Assembly (NCBI RefSeq): GCF_024385505.1 | Contig: NZ_JANFLT010000002.1 | Span: 434,001-498,000, forward strand | Origin: Arthrobacter zhaoxinii | GTDB lineage: Bacteria > Actinomycetota > Actinomycetes > Actinomycetales > Micrococcaceae | DNA: 64,000 nt | Reading direction: 5' to 3' | Shown here: positions 29,699-37,507 of the stretch, one piece after another | Layout: every line of letters starts with the position of its first letter | Position numbering within the stretch: position 1 is the first letter of the stretch | The notes under the pieces: generated by a model | The model's database searches: none | What the model was told of the DNA's origin: nothing | The model's input: the letters and a program-made list of their open reading frames with translations, nothing else | Translations under genes and position numbers: made by a program

Positions 29699-29747
29699 TT
29701 AACCACGAACTGCGGATGCCGCCACGGCATCTGCAGTTCGTGGTTAA
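29699..29747. terminator. Long 23-bp hairpin between convergent genes
   Basis: Arms 29699-29721 and 29725-29747 pair along 23 bp with a single G-T, and a 3-nt CCA loop. The arms start TTAACCACGAACTGC. There is no U-tract on either strand, but it sits exactly between two convergent stop codons. Confidence 0.75.
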
Positions 29748-29754
29748 GGGAGGC

Positions 29755-31239
29755 TCAGGCGGGATCGAGGTCCTTTACAGCCGGGCCTTCAAGCAGGGTT
29801 CCCGTGGCACTGAAACGGGAGCCGTGCAGCGGGCAGTCCCAGGACTGCTCGGCGTCGTTCCAGTTCAGGACGCCTTTCAAATGCGGGCAGACGGCCGACA
29901 CCCGGCTGGTTTTGCCGGCCACTGTGCAGGTTCCCACCGGCTTGCCGTGCTCCCGCGAGACCACGCCCTGCCCCTCCGACGGCGCCGCTTCGGTGCTGTT
30001 GGCCAGACCTGCAGCCCAGCCGGTGAGCATGGAAAGCCCCACCTCGGCGTTGTCCTTCAGGGTGGACGCGGCATCCAGCGGAGCCACCCGGGGCTTATAC
30101 AGCTCCCGGGCCCACGGATTCTCTCCGCCGAGAATCTCCGCGCTCAGGGCCAGCGAAGCCGCAACGGCATTGGTCATGCCCCACTTGTTGTAGCCGGTGG
30201 CGGCGTAGATGTGGGCACCCATCAGCGGCAGCTGGCCTACGTACGGCAGGCTGCCTGCCGGCGAGTAGTCCTGGGCGGACCAGGCATAACTGGCAGCGCT
30301 TCCCACCGCGAAGTTCTCCACGGACCAGTCCACCAGATCATCCACCAGTTCCTGGGTGTGCTTCTTCCGTCCGACCGTGTGCCCGTTGCCGCCGGCCAGC
30401 AGGTAGGAGATGCCGTTGGACTCCGCGGTCCGCAGCGAGCGGGTGGGTGAGTCGACGGAGAGGTACATTCCCTGCGGCACCGCGCCCGTCACCGGCAGGG
30501 CGACGGCGTAGGAACGCTCCGGCTTCAGGACGGCGAAGTAGCCGCCGCGGTCCAGGATCGGGATGCCCGTGGCGAGCACCAGATGCCGGGCGCCCACCTC
30601 ACCGTGGTTGGTGAGGACCTTGATGCCGTTGCCGTCTTCGTGGCGGGCTCCGGTCACCCGCACCCCTTCGATGAGGCTGCCGCCGTGGGCACGGAAGTCC
30701 CGGGCCAGGCCGGCGAGCACGGTCAACGGGTGGATCTGGGCCTGGTCCCGGAGCCGCAGCGCGCCGGTGGTTTCAAACGGCAGTTCGGTATCCGTGGTGA
30801 ACTCGACGTCGAGTCCGGCCGCGGAAGCCGCCTCCTGTTCCTTCCGCAGGCTCTTGAGCCCCTGCGCGGTGGTGGCGTAGGTGTAGGCATCCCGAAGCTC
30901 GTAGCCGATGCCGTTCTCGTCGCAGAAGCGCAGCAGCCAGCTTTGCCCCTGGCGGTTGGCTTCGACATACTGGCGGGCGATTTCCGCATTGTGGTGCGAC
31001 GTGATGCTGGACAGCTGCGTCCCCTGCAGCAGGGAGACCTTGGCGGTGGTGTTGCCGGTGGCGACGGCCCCCACCGTACGGGCTTCCAGGACGGCCACGC
31101 GCTGTCCGCTGCGGGCCAGCAGCGCCGCCGTGGTCAGACCGGTGAGACCGGCGCCGACCACCACGGTGTCGTAGGACGCCCCGGGGTCGAAGGGATCAGT
31201 GGATATAACGGGCGCGGTATCGAGCCATAGAGATTTCAA
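29755..31239 (-). CDS. FAD-dependent oxidoreductase with C-terminal Rieske [2Fe-2S] domain
   Basis: A 494-aa fusion. The DAO-type FAD domain opens with DTVVVGAGLTGLTTA (about residues 22-36, GxGxxG) and runs to about 390, with a late ATGYNKWGMTN motif. The C-terminal Rieske domain has ligands Cys451 and His453 in CPHLKG and Cys469 and His472 in CPLHGS. Enzymes of this architecture oxidise amines or sugars with electrons passing to the cluster; the substrate is unknown. The TTG start at 31239 has GGAAGGA overlapping the end of the upstream SDR gene, giving translational coupling. It forms a two-gene operon with the SDR. Confidence 0.9.
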   Translation of the reverse strand: MKSLWLDTAPVISTDPFDPGASYDTVVVGAGLTGLTTAALLARSGQRVAVLEARTVGAVATGNTTAKVSLLQGTQLSSITSHHNAEIARQYVEANRQGQSWLLRFCDENGIGYELRDAYTYATTAQGLKSLRKEQEAASAAGLDVEFTTDTELPFETTGALRLRDQAQIHPLTVLAGLARDFRAHGGSLIEGVRVTGARHEDGNGIKVLTNHGEVGARHLVLATGIPILDRGGYFAVLKPERSYAVALPVTGAVPQGMYLSVDSPTRSLRTAESNGISYLLAGGNGHTVGRKKHTQELVDDLVDWSVENFAVGSAASYAWSAQDYSPAGSLPYVGQLPLMGAHIYAATGYNKWGMTNAVAASLALSAEILGGENPWARELYKPRVAPLDAASTLKDNAEVGLSMLTGWAAGLANSTEAAPSEGQGVVSREHGKPVGTCTVAGKTSRVSAVCPHLKGVLNWNDAEQSWDCPLHGSRFSATGTLLEGPAVKDLDPA

Positions 31240-31240
31240 G

Positions 31241-32038
31241 TTATCCTTCCCGCCAAACTGACGAAGTGATGTGGGAGCCGGCCTGCGGTCCCATCTGGAG
31301 CATGCCGCCGTCGACGGCCCAGGAGGCACCGGTGACGTAGGACGACGCCGGCGAAGCCAGGAACGCAACGACGTCGGCGATTTCGGCGGCGTAGCCGGGC
31401 CGGCCGAGGGGAATCCCGGGACGGTCCTCGGCCATCGGGTCGGAATCCGTCTGACCGGTCATGGGCGTGGCGATTTCTCCGGGGGCTACCGAATTGGCGG
31501 TAATCCCGTAGCTTCCCAGCTCCAGCGCAATGGTCTTCATCAGCCCGCCCAGGCCGTGCTTGGACGCGGTGTACGCAGCGGCACCCACCCGGGGCTGATG
31601 TTCGTGGACGCTGGTGACTGCGATCAGCCGGCCGCCGTTGCCGGCCGCGACCATACGCTGCGCGGCCCGCTGCAGGCAGACAAACGCGCCGCTGAGGTTG
31701 GTGTCCATCGTGTTCCGCCACGCGGCATAGGACAGGTCCAGGAACTTCTCCCCGTCACCGGTCCCGGAGTTGTTGACGAACACGTCCAGGCCGCCCAGCT
31801 CCTCCGCCAGGGAATCCACGACCGCCGCGCAGGACGGCAGATCGGTTGTGTCCAGACGGGCGACGACGGCGGCACGGCCGTGCGAGCGGACCTCCGCCGC
31901 AGTGTCCTCGGCGCCCTGTTCGTCGGAATGCCAGGTGATGCCTACATCCATTCCGGCCTTCGCCAGCGCTACCGCTGTGGCACGACCGATGCCGGAATCC
32001 GATCCGGTGACTATTGCCTTTCCAGGCGAAAACACCAT
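31241..32038 (-). CDS. Short-chain dehydrogenase/reductase
   Basis: A 265-aa classical SDR. Features: TGSDSGIGRATA cofactor loop, the DTTD adenine pocket, NNSG, catalytic Ser and YTASKHG (Tyr-Lys), and a PGEIATPM loop after strand 6. The ATG at 32038 is chosen because GAGGGGG is 5-6 nt upstream and because the upstream codons lack similarity. The usual NNAG is NNSG here. Coupled to the FAD/Rieske oxidoreductase gene, it may handle the aldehyde or ketone the oxidase produces, but that is inference. Confidence 0.9.
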   Translation of the reverse strand: MVFSPGKAIVTGSDSGIGRATAVALAKAGMDVGITWHSDEQGAEDTAAEVRSHGRAAVVARLDTTDLPSCAAVVDSLAEELGGLDVFVNNSGTGDGEKFLDLSYAAWRNTMDTNLSGAFVCLQRAAQRMVAAGNGGRLIAVTSVHEHQPRVGAAAYTASKHGLGGLMKTIALELGSYGITANSVAPGEIATPMTGQTDSDPMAEDRPGIPLGRPGYAAEIADVVAFLASPASSYVTGASWAVDGGMLQMGPQAGSHITSSVWREG

Positions 32039-32161
32039 TGGTACCCCCTCGTCGAAAGTCAGTATGCTTCCCACCTTGCCCCAATCGTGCAAGAGTTTAA
32101 AGTCCTGATCACCTAATCCTCCCGGCCCGGCCCTCCGGTGCTGCGGAGCAGAGGAGTCATC

Positions 32162-32662
32162 ATGGCATACTCCAGTTACAGTTCAGGCGGCCTTACCTCC
32201 CGGCGGACCAATGCGCAGAAAGCAGCCATGGTTTTCGGGATTGTTTTCCTGCTGATCGGCGTCCTGGGGTTCATTCCCGGGGCCACCATCAATTACGGCC
32301 AGCTGTACTTCTCCGGTTACGCCTCCGAGGCCGCACTGCTGGGAATCTTCCAGGTGTCGGTGCTGCATAACGTTGTCCATATGCTGCTGGGATTTGCCGG
32401 GCTTGCCATGGCGAGAAAGCATTCCTCGGCCAGGCTCTACCTGCTGGGCGGGGGCATTCTCTATGCCCTGCTCTTCATCTACGGGCTGCTCATCCCGCTG
32501 GAATCAGACGCCAACTTCGTCCCGTTCAACACGGCGGACAACTGGCTGCACGCGGTCCTGGCCGTGGTTATGATCCTGCTGGGTGTTTTCCTTGGCCGAC
32601 AGAGCGAGCCGAGCTCCTACCGGAGCAACCCGAATCCCGGTGAAGGGTCAATTCCCAACTAG
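32162..32662 (+). CDS. DUF4383 domain membrane protein
   Basis: A 166-aa membrane protein with four hydrophobic helices, matching the DUF4383 family (helix segments around VFGIVFLLIGVLGF, GIFQVSVLHNVVHMLLGFAG, LYLLGGGILYALLFIYGLL and NWLHAVLAVVMILLG). The motif SVLHNVVHMLLG is typical. No function is established. The ATG at 32162 follows AGAGGAG by 5-6 nt. It is divergent from the SDR gene at 32038 and close to the DUF2630 gene, in a cluster rich in stress genes. Confidence 0.88.
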   Translation: MAYSSYSSGGLTSRRTNAQKAAMVFGIVFLLIGVLGFIPGATINYGQLYFSGYASEAALLGIFQVSVLHNVVHMLLGFAGLAMARKHSSARLYLLGGGILYALLFIYGLLIPLESDANFVPFNTADNWLHAVLAVVMILLGVFLGRQSEPSSYRSNPNPGEGSIPN

Positions 32663-32687
32663 CTTTCCGTGGGATGCCTGCCCCGGT

Positions 32688-32693
32688 TAGCGT
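32688..32693 (+). promoter_or_regulatory. -10 box of the DUF2630 gene
   Basis: TAGCGT, 6 nt before the ATG at 32700, with no ribosome site: fits a leaderless transcript. Confidence 0.5.
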
Positions 32694-32699
32694 GGAAGC

Positions 32700-32939
32700 A
32701 TGGACACACAGGAGATTCAGCACCGGATCCAGGAACTCGTCGAGAAGGAACAGGCCCTGCGCGAGGTGGATCCCGCTGCAGAGCCGGAAAAACACGCCGC
32801 CGAGCTGCGCCGGATAGAGGAACAGATCGACCAGTACTGGGATCTGCTCCGCCAGAGGCGCGCCAAGGCCGACGCCGGGCAGGACCCGGACGAGGCGCAG
32901 GAGCGCCCCGTGGGCGAAGTCGAGGGCTACCGCCAGTAG
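32700..32939 (+). CDS. DUF2630 family protein
   Basis: A 79-aa, highly charged helical protein with the family hallmarks: IQHRIQELVEKEQALR at the N-terminus, IEEQIDQYWDLLRQRRAK in the middle, and the DPDEAQERPVGEVEGY end. The two heptad-like helices suggest a coiled coil. No function is known. In actinobacteria it is often near stress or DUF4383-type genes, as here. Its ATG has no Shine-Dalgarno. Confidence 0.9.
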   Translation: MDTQEIQHRIQELVEKEQALREVDPAAEPEKHAAELRRIEEQIDQYWDLLRQRRAKADAGQDPDEAQERPVGEVEGYRQ

Positions 32940-32968
32940 GGTTCCGGCCCGCGCTGACCGCCCGGCAG

Positions 32969-33268
32969 CTAGGGCCGGCTGCTGCCGCCGGCCTTGTTCG
33001 CCGCCGGGTCCTCCCCGCCGGTGACCTGCCGCAGCAGCGTGGCCGCACCGACGCTGCGGCGGAACCTGCTGTCCCCCCGGAAGGTTTCCCCGAGGGCCCA
33101 GAGAATCAGGCAGCCTTTGCTGAGGCTCTTCAGCAATCCGGCGTTCCGCGGCGTCAGCGCCATCATCGACGCCGCGCCGAACACCCCCCAGCCGATGAGC
33201 GGCCCGTTGGGCACCTTAAAGATTGTCTGCCGGCCGAACTGATCCGTGAAGAAATTGCGAGATGCCAT
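32969..33268 (-). CDS. Small hypothetical protein coupled to ku
   Basis: A 99-aa protein I do not assign to a family. It has a polar N-terminus (MASRNFFTDQFGRQTIFK), a hydrophobic segment around WGVFGAASMMAL and a second one around LSKGCLILWALGE, and an Arg-rich then Gly/Ser tail. It could be a two-helix membrane protein. The ATG lies 5 nt after the ku stop, so it is the last gene of an alpha/beta-hydrolase - ku - small-protein operon. Whether it has a role in DNA repair is unknown. Confidence 0.6.
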   Translation of the reverse strand: MASRNFFTDQFGRQTIFKVPNGPLIGWGVFGAASMMALTPRNAGLLKSLSKGCLILWALGETFRGDSRFRRSVGAATLLRQVTGGEDPAANKAGGSSRP

Positions 33269-33273
33269 GGTGT

Positions 33274-34206
33274 CTAGGCGCCTTTCCGGGTCTTAGCGGT
33301 GCTCTTTGAGGCCGCAGTCCTGGACTTCGCCGGGGCCTTCTTGGCGCCGTCGTCGTCCTCTTCGTCCTTGGACTTGGACTTGGAATCCTTTGAGTCCTTG
33401 GTGCCGGACCCGCCCTTGGCGCCGCGGTTCTTCTCCACGCTGCGGCGCAGGGCCTCCATGAGGTCCAGGACCTTGCCGCCCTCATCCTCCTCGGATTCTG
33501 AACCGAAGGTTTCCTCAGTGTCGAGCGAATCCCCCTGTTCAAGCTTCGCGTCGATGAGGGTTTTCAGCTGTTCCTGGTAGTCGTCGGTGAACTCGGAAGG
33601 GTCGAAGTCGCCGCTGAAGGAGTCCACGAGGGCCGCAGACATCTCCAGCTCTTTAGCGGAGATCCGCACCTTTTCATCCAGCGAGGGGAAGCTGGCCTCC
33701 CGGACCTCGTCCTCCCACAGCAGGGTCTGCAGGGTCAGCACATCGCCGCGCACCCGCAGTGCGCCCAGCCGGCTCTTCTGCCGGAGCGAGAACTGCACCA
33801 CGGCCGTGCGGTCGGTGTCCTCAAGGGTGCGGCGCAGCAGGACGTAGGATTTTGTCGACTTGGAGTCCGGTTCAAGGTAGTACGTGCGGTCGAACAGGAT
33901 GGGATCCACCTGCTCGCTGGGCACGAATTCCACGACATCTATTTCCCGGCTTTTCTCCACCGGCAGGGAGGCCAGATCCTCGTCGGTGAGGACGACTGTC
34001 TGTTCGCCGTCGTCGTAGGCCTTGGCGATGTCCTTGTATTCCACCACCTCGCCGCAGATCTCGCAGCGGCGCTGGTAGCGGATGCGCCCGCCGTCCTTGC
34101 CGTGCACCTGGTGAAGGCTGACGTCGTGGTCCTCGGTGGCGGCATAGACCTTGACCGGCACGTTGACCAGCCCAAACGCAATGGCGCCTTTCCAGATCGC
34201 TCTCAT
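33274..34206 (-). CDS. ku: Ku protein (NHEJ)
   Basis: A 310-aa bacterial Ku, a homodimer that encircles broken DNA ends and recruits LigD. The start MRAIWKGAIAFGLVNVPVKVY is diagnostic, followed by the Ku core (KDGGRIRYQRRCEICGEVV and the RTYYLEPD, VLRRTLEDTDR segments, all within the first 170 residues). The last 55 residues form a Lys/Ser/Asp/Glu-rich tail typical of actinobacterial Ku that modulates DNA binding. LigD is encoded 7 kb away rather than adjacent. It lies 15 nt downstream of an alpha/beta hydrolase gene and shares its transcript. Confidence 0.97.
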   Translation of the reverse strand: MRAIWKGAIAFGLVNVPVKVYAATEDHDVSLHQVHGKDGGRIRYQRRCEICGEVVEYKDIAKAYDDGEQTVVLTDEDLASLPVEKSREIDVVEFVPSEQVDPILFDRTYYLEPDSKSTKSYVLLRRTLEDTDRTAVVQFSLRQKSRLGALRVRGDVLTLQTLLWEDEVREASFPSLDEKVRISAKELEMSAALVDSFSGDFDPSEFTDDYQEQLKTLIDAKLEQGDSLDTEETFGSESEEDEGGKVLDLMEALRRSVEKNRGAKGGSGTKDSKDSKSKSKDEEDDDGAKKAPAKSRTAASKSTAKTRKGA

Positions 34207-34221
34207 GTAGTCCAGTGAACA

Positions 34222-35172
34222 CTAACTTCCGGTTCCGTTGCCAGAGCCGGGTTTCCCTGCGCGTGCCTCCCGCAGATGGTCCCACAGCAGCCGGTACACC
34301 CTTGGATCGTCAAAATAGGCGGTGTGGGATTCCGGAAACGGTTCGCCGGAGTCCACCTCGCTGTCGGTCACGTTCACCTCCCGGCCCGCGAAAACACGTT
34401 CCGCGCAGAAGGAAAGCAGGTCACGCTCGTCCCAGAAGTTCAGCCAGGGGACGGCCGGACCCGTGCCGCCGCGGACCGGTCCCAGATAGGCAAGGGCGTC
34501 GAGGAGGTAAAACCACGGAGCCGGGGAGCCCACGGTCACCAGCAGATCGACCCTGAAACCCGCTGCATCGGGGGAACTGAGCAGGTCAACGGCAGCCACC
34601 GAGCCGAGGCTATGGCCAAACAGCACCACCGGAGCGTCCTGGTCCGTGCCGTGGAGGGTGTCGGCGATGCGCGCACGGGCTGCAGGACCGTGACGCAGAT
34701 AGAAGGCGACCTTGCCGAAAAAACCTCCGGCCGCGTCGGTCAGGCGGATCCGGTGCCGGATTCCCGTATCCGTGATCACCCCCAGAACCAGGTCCTGCAG
34801 TGTTTCCCCCAGGAACGCGGCGTCCGGCCTGGCGGGCGGAGCACCGGCGGAGGCTGCCCGCTTCAGCGGATCCGCCGCACCCAGATCCATGCCGAAGAGC
34901 GCCAGCGCCAGGGAAGCATCGGATACCCCCGGCGGATCGTCGGCAACATACCTCGGGGGCAGCGCCGGGACAAAACTGACGTCATCGGGCGCGGCTGCTG
35001 CCCAGTCAACGGCCAGCACCCGGTAATCGGACAGCCCCGGCACCCCGGCCACCTGCTCCCGGATCTGATCCGCAAGCCTGGGGTTGGGCCGGCCGGTTCC
35101 AGGCAGGAAGACCAGGGTTCCGGGCTTTTCCGGCGGTCCGAGGGGGACGGGCTCCACGGCTGCCTCCTTCAT
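34222..35172 (-). CDS. Alpha/beta hydrolase of unknown substrate
   Basis: A 316-aa soluble protein with the alpha/beta-hydrolase fold: an N-terminal strand TLVFLPGTGRPNPR, and the nucleophile elbow FGHSLGSVAAVDLL (Ser in about the middle). Downstream, VTVGSPAPWFYLLDAL and the SHTAYFDDPRVYRLLWDHL segment give plausible Asp and His. The length and the gap between strand 1 and the elbow (about 155 residues) are unusually large. It resembles lipases of the PGAP1/lipase-3 kind only loosely. It precedes ku by 15 nt in the same operon; a link to repair is not evident. Confidence 0.75.
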   Translation of the reverse strand: MKEAAVEPVPLGPPEKPGTLVFLPGTGRPNPRLADQIREQVAGVPGLSDYRVLAVDWAAAAPDDVSFVPALPPRYVADDPPGVSDASLALALFGMDLGAADPLKRAASAGAPPARPDAAFLGETLQDLVLGVITDTGIRHRIRLTDAAGGFFGKVAFYLRHGPAARARIADTLHGTDQDAPVVLFGHSLGSVAAVDLLSSPDAAGFRVDLLVTVGSPAPWFYLLDALAYLGPVRGGTGPAVPWLNFWDERDLLSFCAERVFAGREVNVTDSEVDSGEPFPESHTAYFDDPRVYRLLWDHLREARAGKPGSGNGTGS

Positions 35173-35318
35173 TGCGGCGGCACCTTCACCGACCGATGAT
35201 GCAGTGGTTTAGGCGCAATAGGGACACTTTCACATGCCGTCGTTCCGGCCGCCAGCGAGGGGAGGGAAGGACAGAGCCCCGCCGGCATGGAATCCGGCCC
35301 GTGACGCCGGCGCAGGTA

Positions 35319-35969
35319 TCAGCGGGGAACGGCAGCGACGGGGCTAAAGACGCGGGTCTGCATAATCACGTCACCCGGCCCCTGTAGATCAACCACCAGG
35401 CCTTCTCCGCTCTTGAGCGAGTTAAGGATGCCTGCCGACTTGCGGGTCCTCATCTGGACGCTCGACTCCCAGCCGACAAGGTGGCCGGTGTCCAGGGTGA
35501 ACCCCTCACCCGCTTTCAGGGAGACAACATCCAAGGCACCGTACGAGGAAACCAGGAGGTTCCCCTGGCCGCTGACCCTCAGGACAATCAATCCCGACCC
35601 CGAGAACATGCCGTTCAGCGAGGCATCCGGGCCCACGTCAAGGTTTCCGTCGTTCGCCAGCCAGGCTCCCTTCGTCAAGCGGAACCCCGTGGCGTTGTCC
35701 ACACCGACGGAAACCACGTCGCCGACGCTGTTGGAAATCACATCGACCCACCCGCCATGGGCAGGGGCGGTGAAGACGGTGGTGTGGAAGCTTTCCCCGC
35801 CCATCATCTTTCCCAGGCCCTTCATAAAGCCGCCGTCAGCCTTTGCAGTAAGCGTCACTCCGTAGGAATGAGCCATCATCGCTCCCGGCTGCACTTTTAT
35901 TTCCTCGTGCGGCGCAAGAAAGCAACGGGCTACGGCGTAGGCCGGGCTGTGACGGATTTCTACTTTCAC
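35319..35969 (-). CDS. AIM24 / TIGR00266 family protein
   Basis: A 216-aa beta-rich protein of the AIM24 family (related to yeast mitochondrial Aim24). Family features: MKVEIRHSPAYAVARCFL opening, PGAMMAHSYGV, a KMMGGESFHTTVF segment, and repeating glycine-flanked strands to the end. It has no signal peptide. Function is unknown; members may bind membranes or act in stress responses. The GTG start has AAGAGGTAATC upstream. It is divergent from soxR; the 162-nt gap between them holds the promoters of both. Confidence 0.9.
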   Translation of the reverse strand: MKVEIRHSPAYAVARCFLAPHEEIKVQPGAMMAHSYGVTLTAKADGGFMKGLGKMMGGESFHTTVFTAPAHGGWVDVISNSVGDVVSVGVDNATGFRLTKGAWLANDGNLDVGPDASLNGMFSGSGLIVLRVSGQGNLLVSSYGALDVVSLKAGEGFTLDTGHLVGWESSVQMRTRKSAGILNSLKSGEGLVVDLQGPGDVIMQTRVFSPVAAVPR

Positions 35970-36131
35970 GATTACCTCTTAGATAGGGAATTTACTGGTC
36001 TGAGCTGCGAATATAACTGCCCGAACCCCAAGTGTCGGGTTCCGCGGACCGGCGCGCCCGCACAATTGCCTCCGGCAAGTCAGCTGGCGCAGCGGGCGGA
36101 TAATGGGGTGCAGTCAAGGAAAGGCGGTGCC

Positions 36132-36590
36132 GTGGAAACGAATACACCCGGAGCCGGACCGGCACGCGCTGAACTGTCCGTGGGACAGGTGGCCGAGCGC
36201 AGCGGGGTCAGTGTCTCCGCCCTGCACTTCTACGAGCGGCAGGGACTGCTCTCCAGCCGCCGGACCCAGGGAAACCAGCGGCGCTATGACCGTTCGGTGC
36301 TTCGCCGGGTGGCCGTGATCCGCGCCGCACAGCAGGCGGGCATCCCGCTGGCCGTGATCAACCGGGCCTTTGCCGAGCTTCCCCCGGACGGAGTGCCGGA
36401 CCAGGCTGACTGGCAGCGGCTTTCGGCCGCCTGGCAGCAGGAGCTTAATACCCGCATCCGGCACCTGCAGGCACTGCGTGACCGGCTGGGCGGGTGCATC
36501 GGCTGCGGCTGCCTCTCGCTGGCCCAGTGCCGTTTTGTGAATCCCGATGATTCGGGCACAGGTACCGGTGCCCGGGCGTTTGACCTCTGA
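36132..36590 (+). CDS. soxR: Redox-sensing activator SoxR
   Basis: A 152-aa MerR-family activator with a [2Fe-2S] cluster that is oxidised by redox-cycling compounds. The winged HTH (about 14-50) contains SVGQVAERSGVSVSALHFYE. A dimerisation helix follows. The cluster is bound by Cys122, Cys125, Cys127 and Cys133 in CIGCGCLSLAQC, the exact CX2CXCX5C of SoxR. The GTG at 36132 has GGAAAGGCGG upstream. In soil actinobacteria SoxR controls genes for quinone or antibiotic redox defence; here a SoxR-type promoter precedes the flavin reductase immediately downstream. Confidence 0.95.
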   Translation: METNTPGAGPARAELSVGQVAERSGVSVSALHFYERQGLLSSRRTQGNQRRYDRSVLRRVAVIRAAQQAGIPLAVINRAFAELPPDGVPDQADWQRLSAAWQQELNTRIRHLQALRDRLGGCIGCGCLSLAQCRFVNPDDSGTGTGARAFDL

Positions 36591-36597
36591 AGGCGAT

Positions 36598-36628
36598 TTG
36601 ACCTCAACTATGGTTCAGGTTCTAGCGT
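36598..36628 (+). promoter_or_regulatory. SoxR-dependent promoter of the flavin reductase gene
   Basis: TTGACC (-35, 36598-36603) and TAGCGT (-10, 36623-36628) are separated by 19 bp, the long spacer of MerR-family promoters. The spacer is covered by the near-palindrome ACCTCAAC-tatg-GTTCAGGT (36601-36620), which resembles the SoxR box CCTCAA...TTGAGG. Confidence 0.8.
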
Positions 36629-36669
36629 TGAGGAATGCCCACAACGGGCTGGTCTGCGGAAGGACTCTG

Positions 36670-37221
36670 ATGACGCGGGATACGGCTCTGTGCGAGCGGA
36701 ATGTAACGGATGCATTCAAGGACGCCTTTCGGGCACATCCGGCGGGCGTGGCCATCATTACGGCCGACGACGGCAGCGGCCCGGTGGGGCTGACCGCCTC
36801 CTCGGTGTCCTCAGTATCAGCGGAACCGCCGATCCTGTCCTTTTCCCTGGCCTCGACCCATGGGACGGCCGGGGTGATTGCCCGCGCCGAGACCGTCGTC
36901 GTCCATCTGCTGGGTGCTGACAACGCAGCGCTGGCAGCACTTTTTGCCCGGCAGGGCGCGGACCGCTTCGGCTCCACGCCAACCCGCACGCTGCCCGGCG
37001 GCGAACCCCTCCTGGAGGAAGCTCCGGTGGCGCTGCGCTGCCGGATCGACGGCAGGATCCCCGTGGGCAGCTCCATCCTGATCGCTGCCACCGTGCTGGA
37101 GATCCTGCCCGGCGGCACGGACCAGGAACCGCTGGTCTATCACAACCGGACCTATCACCGCCTGGGCGGGCACTCGGTGCTGGGCCAGGCCGGGCAGATT
37201 GCTTCCGGAAGCGGCCGATAG
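36670..37221 (+). CDS. Flavin reductase family protein
   Basis: A 183-aa protein of the FMN-binding split-barrel (flavin reductase-like) family that reduces FMN or FAD with NAD(P)H. Recognisable segments: the opening FKDAFRAHPAGVAIITA, GLTASSVSSVSAEPPILSFSL (flavin pocket), RAETVVVHLLG, and the final VYHNRTYHRLG. The ATG at 36670 has GGAAGGAC 5-7 nt upstream. It lies immediately after soxR and behind a SoxR-type promoter, so it is a likely SoxR target acting in redox defence. Confidence 0.88.
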   Translation: MTRDTALCERNVTDAFKDAFRAHPAGVAIITADDGSGPVGLTASSVSSVSAEPPILSFSLASTHGTAGVIARAETVVVHLLGADNAALAALFARQGADRFGSTPTRTLPGGEPLLEEAPVALRCRIDGRIPVGSSILIAATVLEILPGGTDQEPLVYHNRTYHRLGGHSVLGQAGQIASGSGR

Positions 37222-37286
37222 CGGATAATCGGGGTCAGGCCCGTCCGACGACCGTCGGCGGGAACAACCCGGCGGAAGGCACGGCG

Positions 37287-37505
37287 ATGGCAAAGAAAAA
37301 ATTCAAGGACCTGAGCAGCGGACAGAAAAAGGGCTTCGGAGCCCTGGCCGGAGTCCAGTTCCTGCTCGCCGGCGCCGCGCTGCGGGATTTGAAGAAGCGG
37401 CCGAAGGACCAGATCCGCGGCAGCCGCGGATGGTGGATGGCGGCGTGCGGCATCAACTTCGCCGGTCCCATCGCCTACTTCCTCTTCGGGCGCCGGTCCG
37501 CCTAA
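37287..37505 (+). CDS. Small PLDc_N-like membrane protein
   Basis: A 72-aa protein: a Lys-rich N-terminus, a first hydrophobic helix (about 18-33), a LRDLKKRPKDQIRGSRGWW loop and a second helix ending GPIAYFLFGRR. The sequence is like the N-terminal domain of cardiolipin synthase/phospholipase D (PLDc_N), occurring here on its own. Function unknown; likely inner membrane. ATG has GGCGGAAGG upstream. The pentapeptide gene starts 2 nt after its stop. Confidence 0.8.
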   Translation: MAKKKFKDLSSGQKKGFGALAGVQFLLAGAALRDLKKRPKDQIRGSRGWWMAACGINFAGPIAYFLFGRRSA

Positions 37506-37507
37506 CC

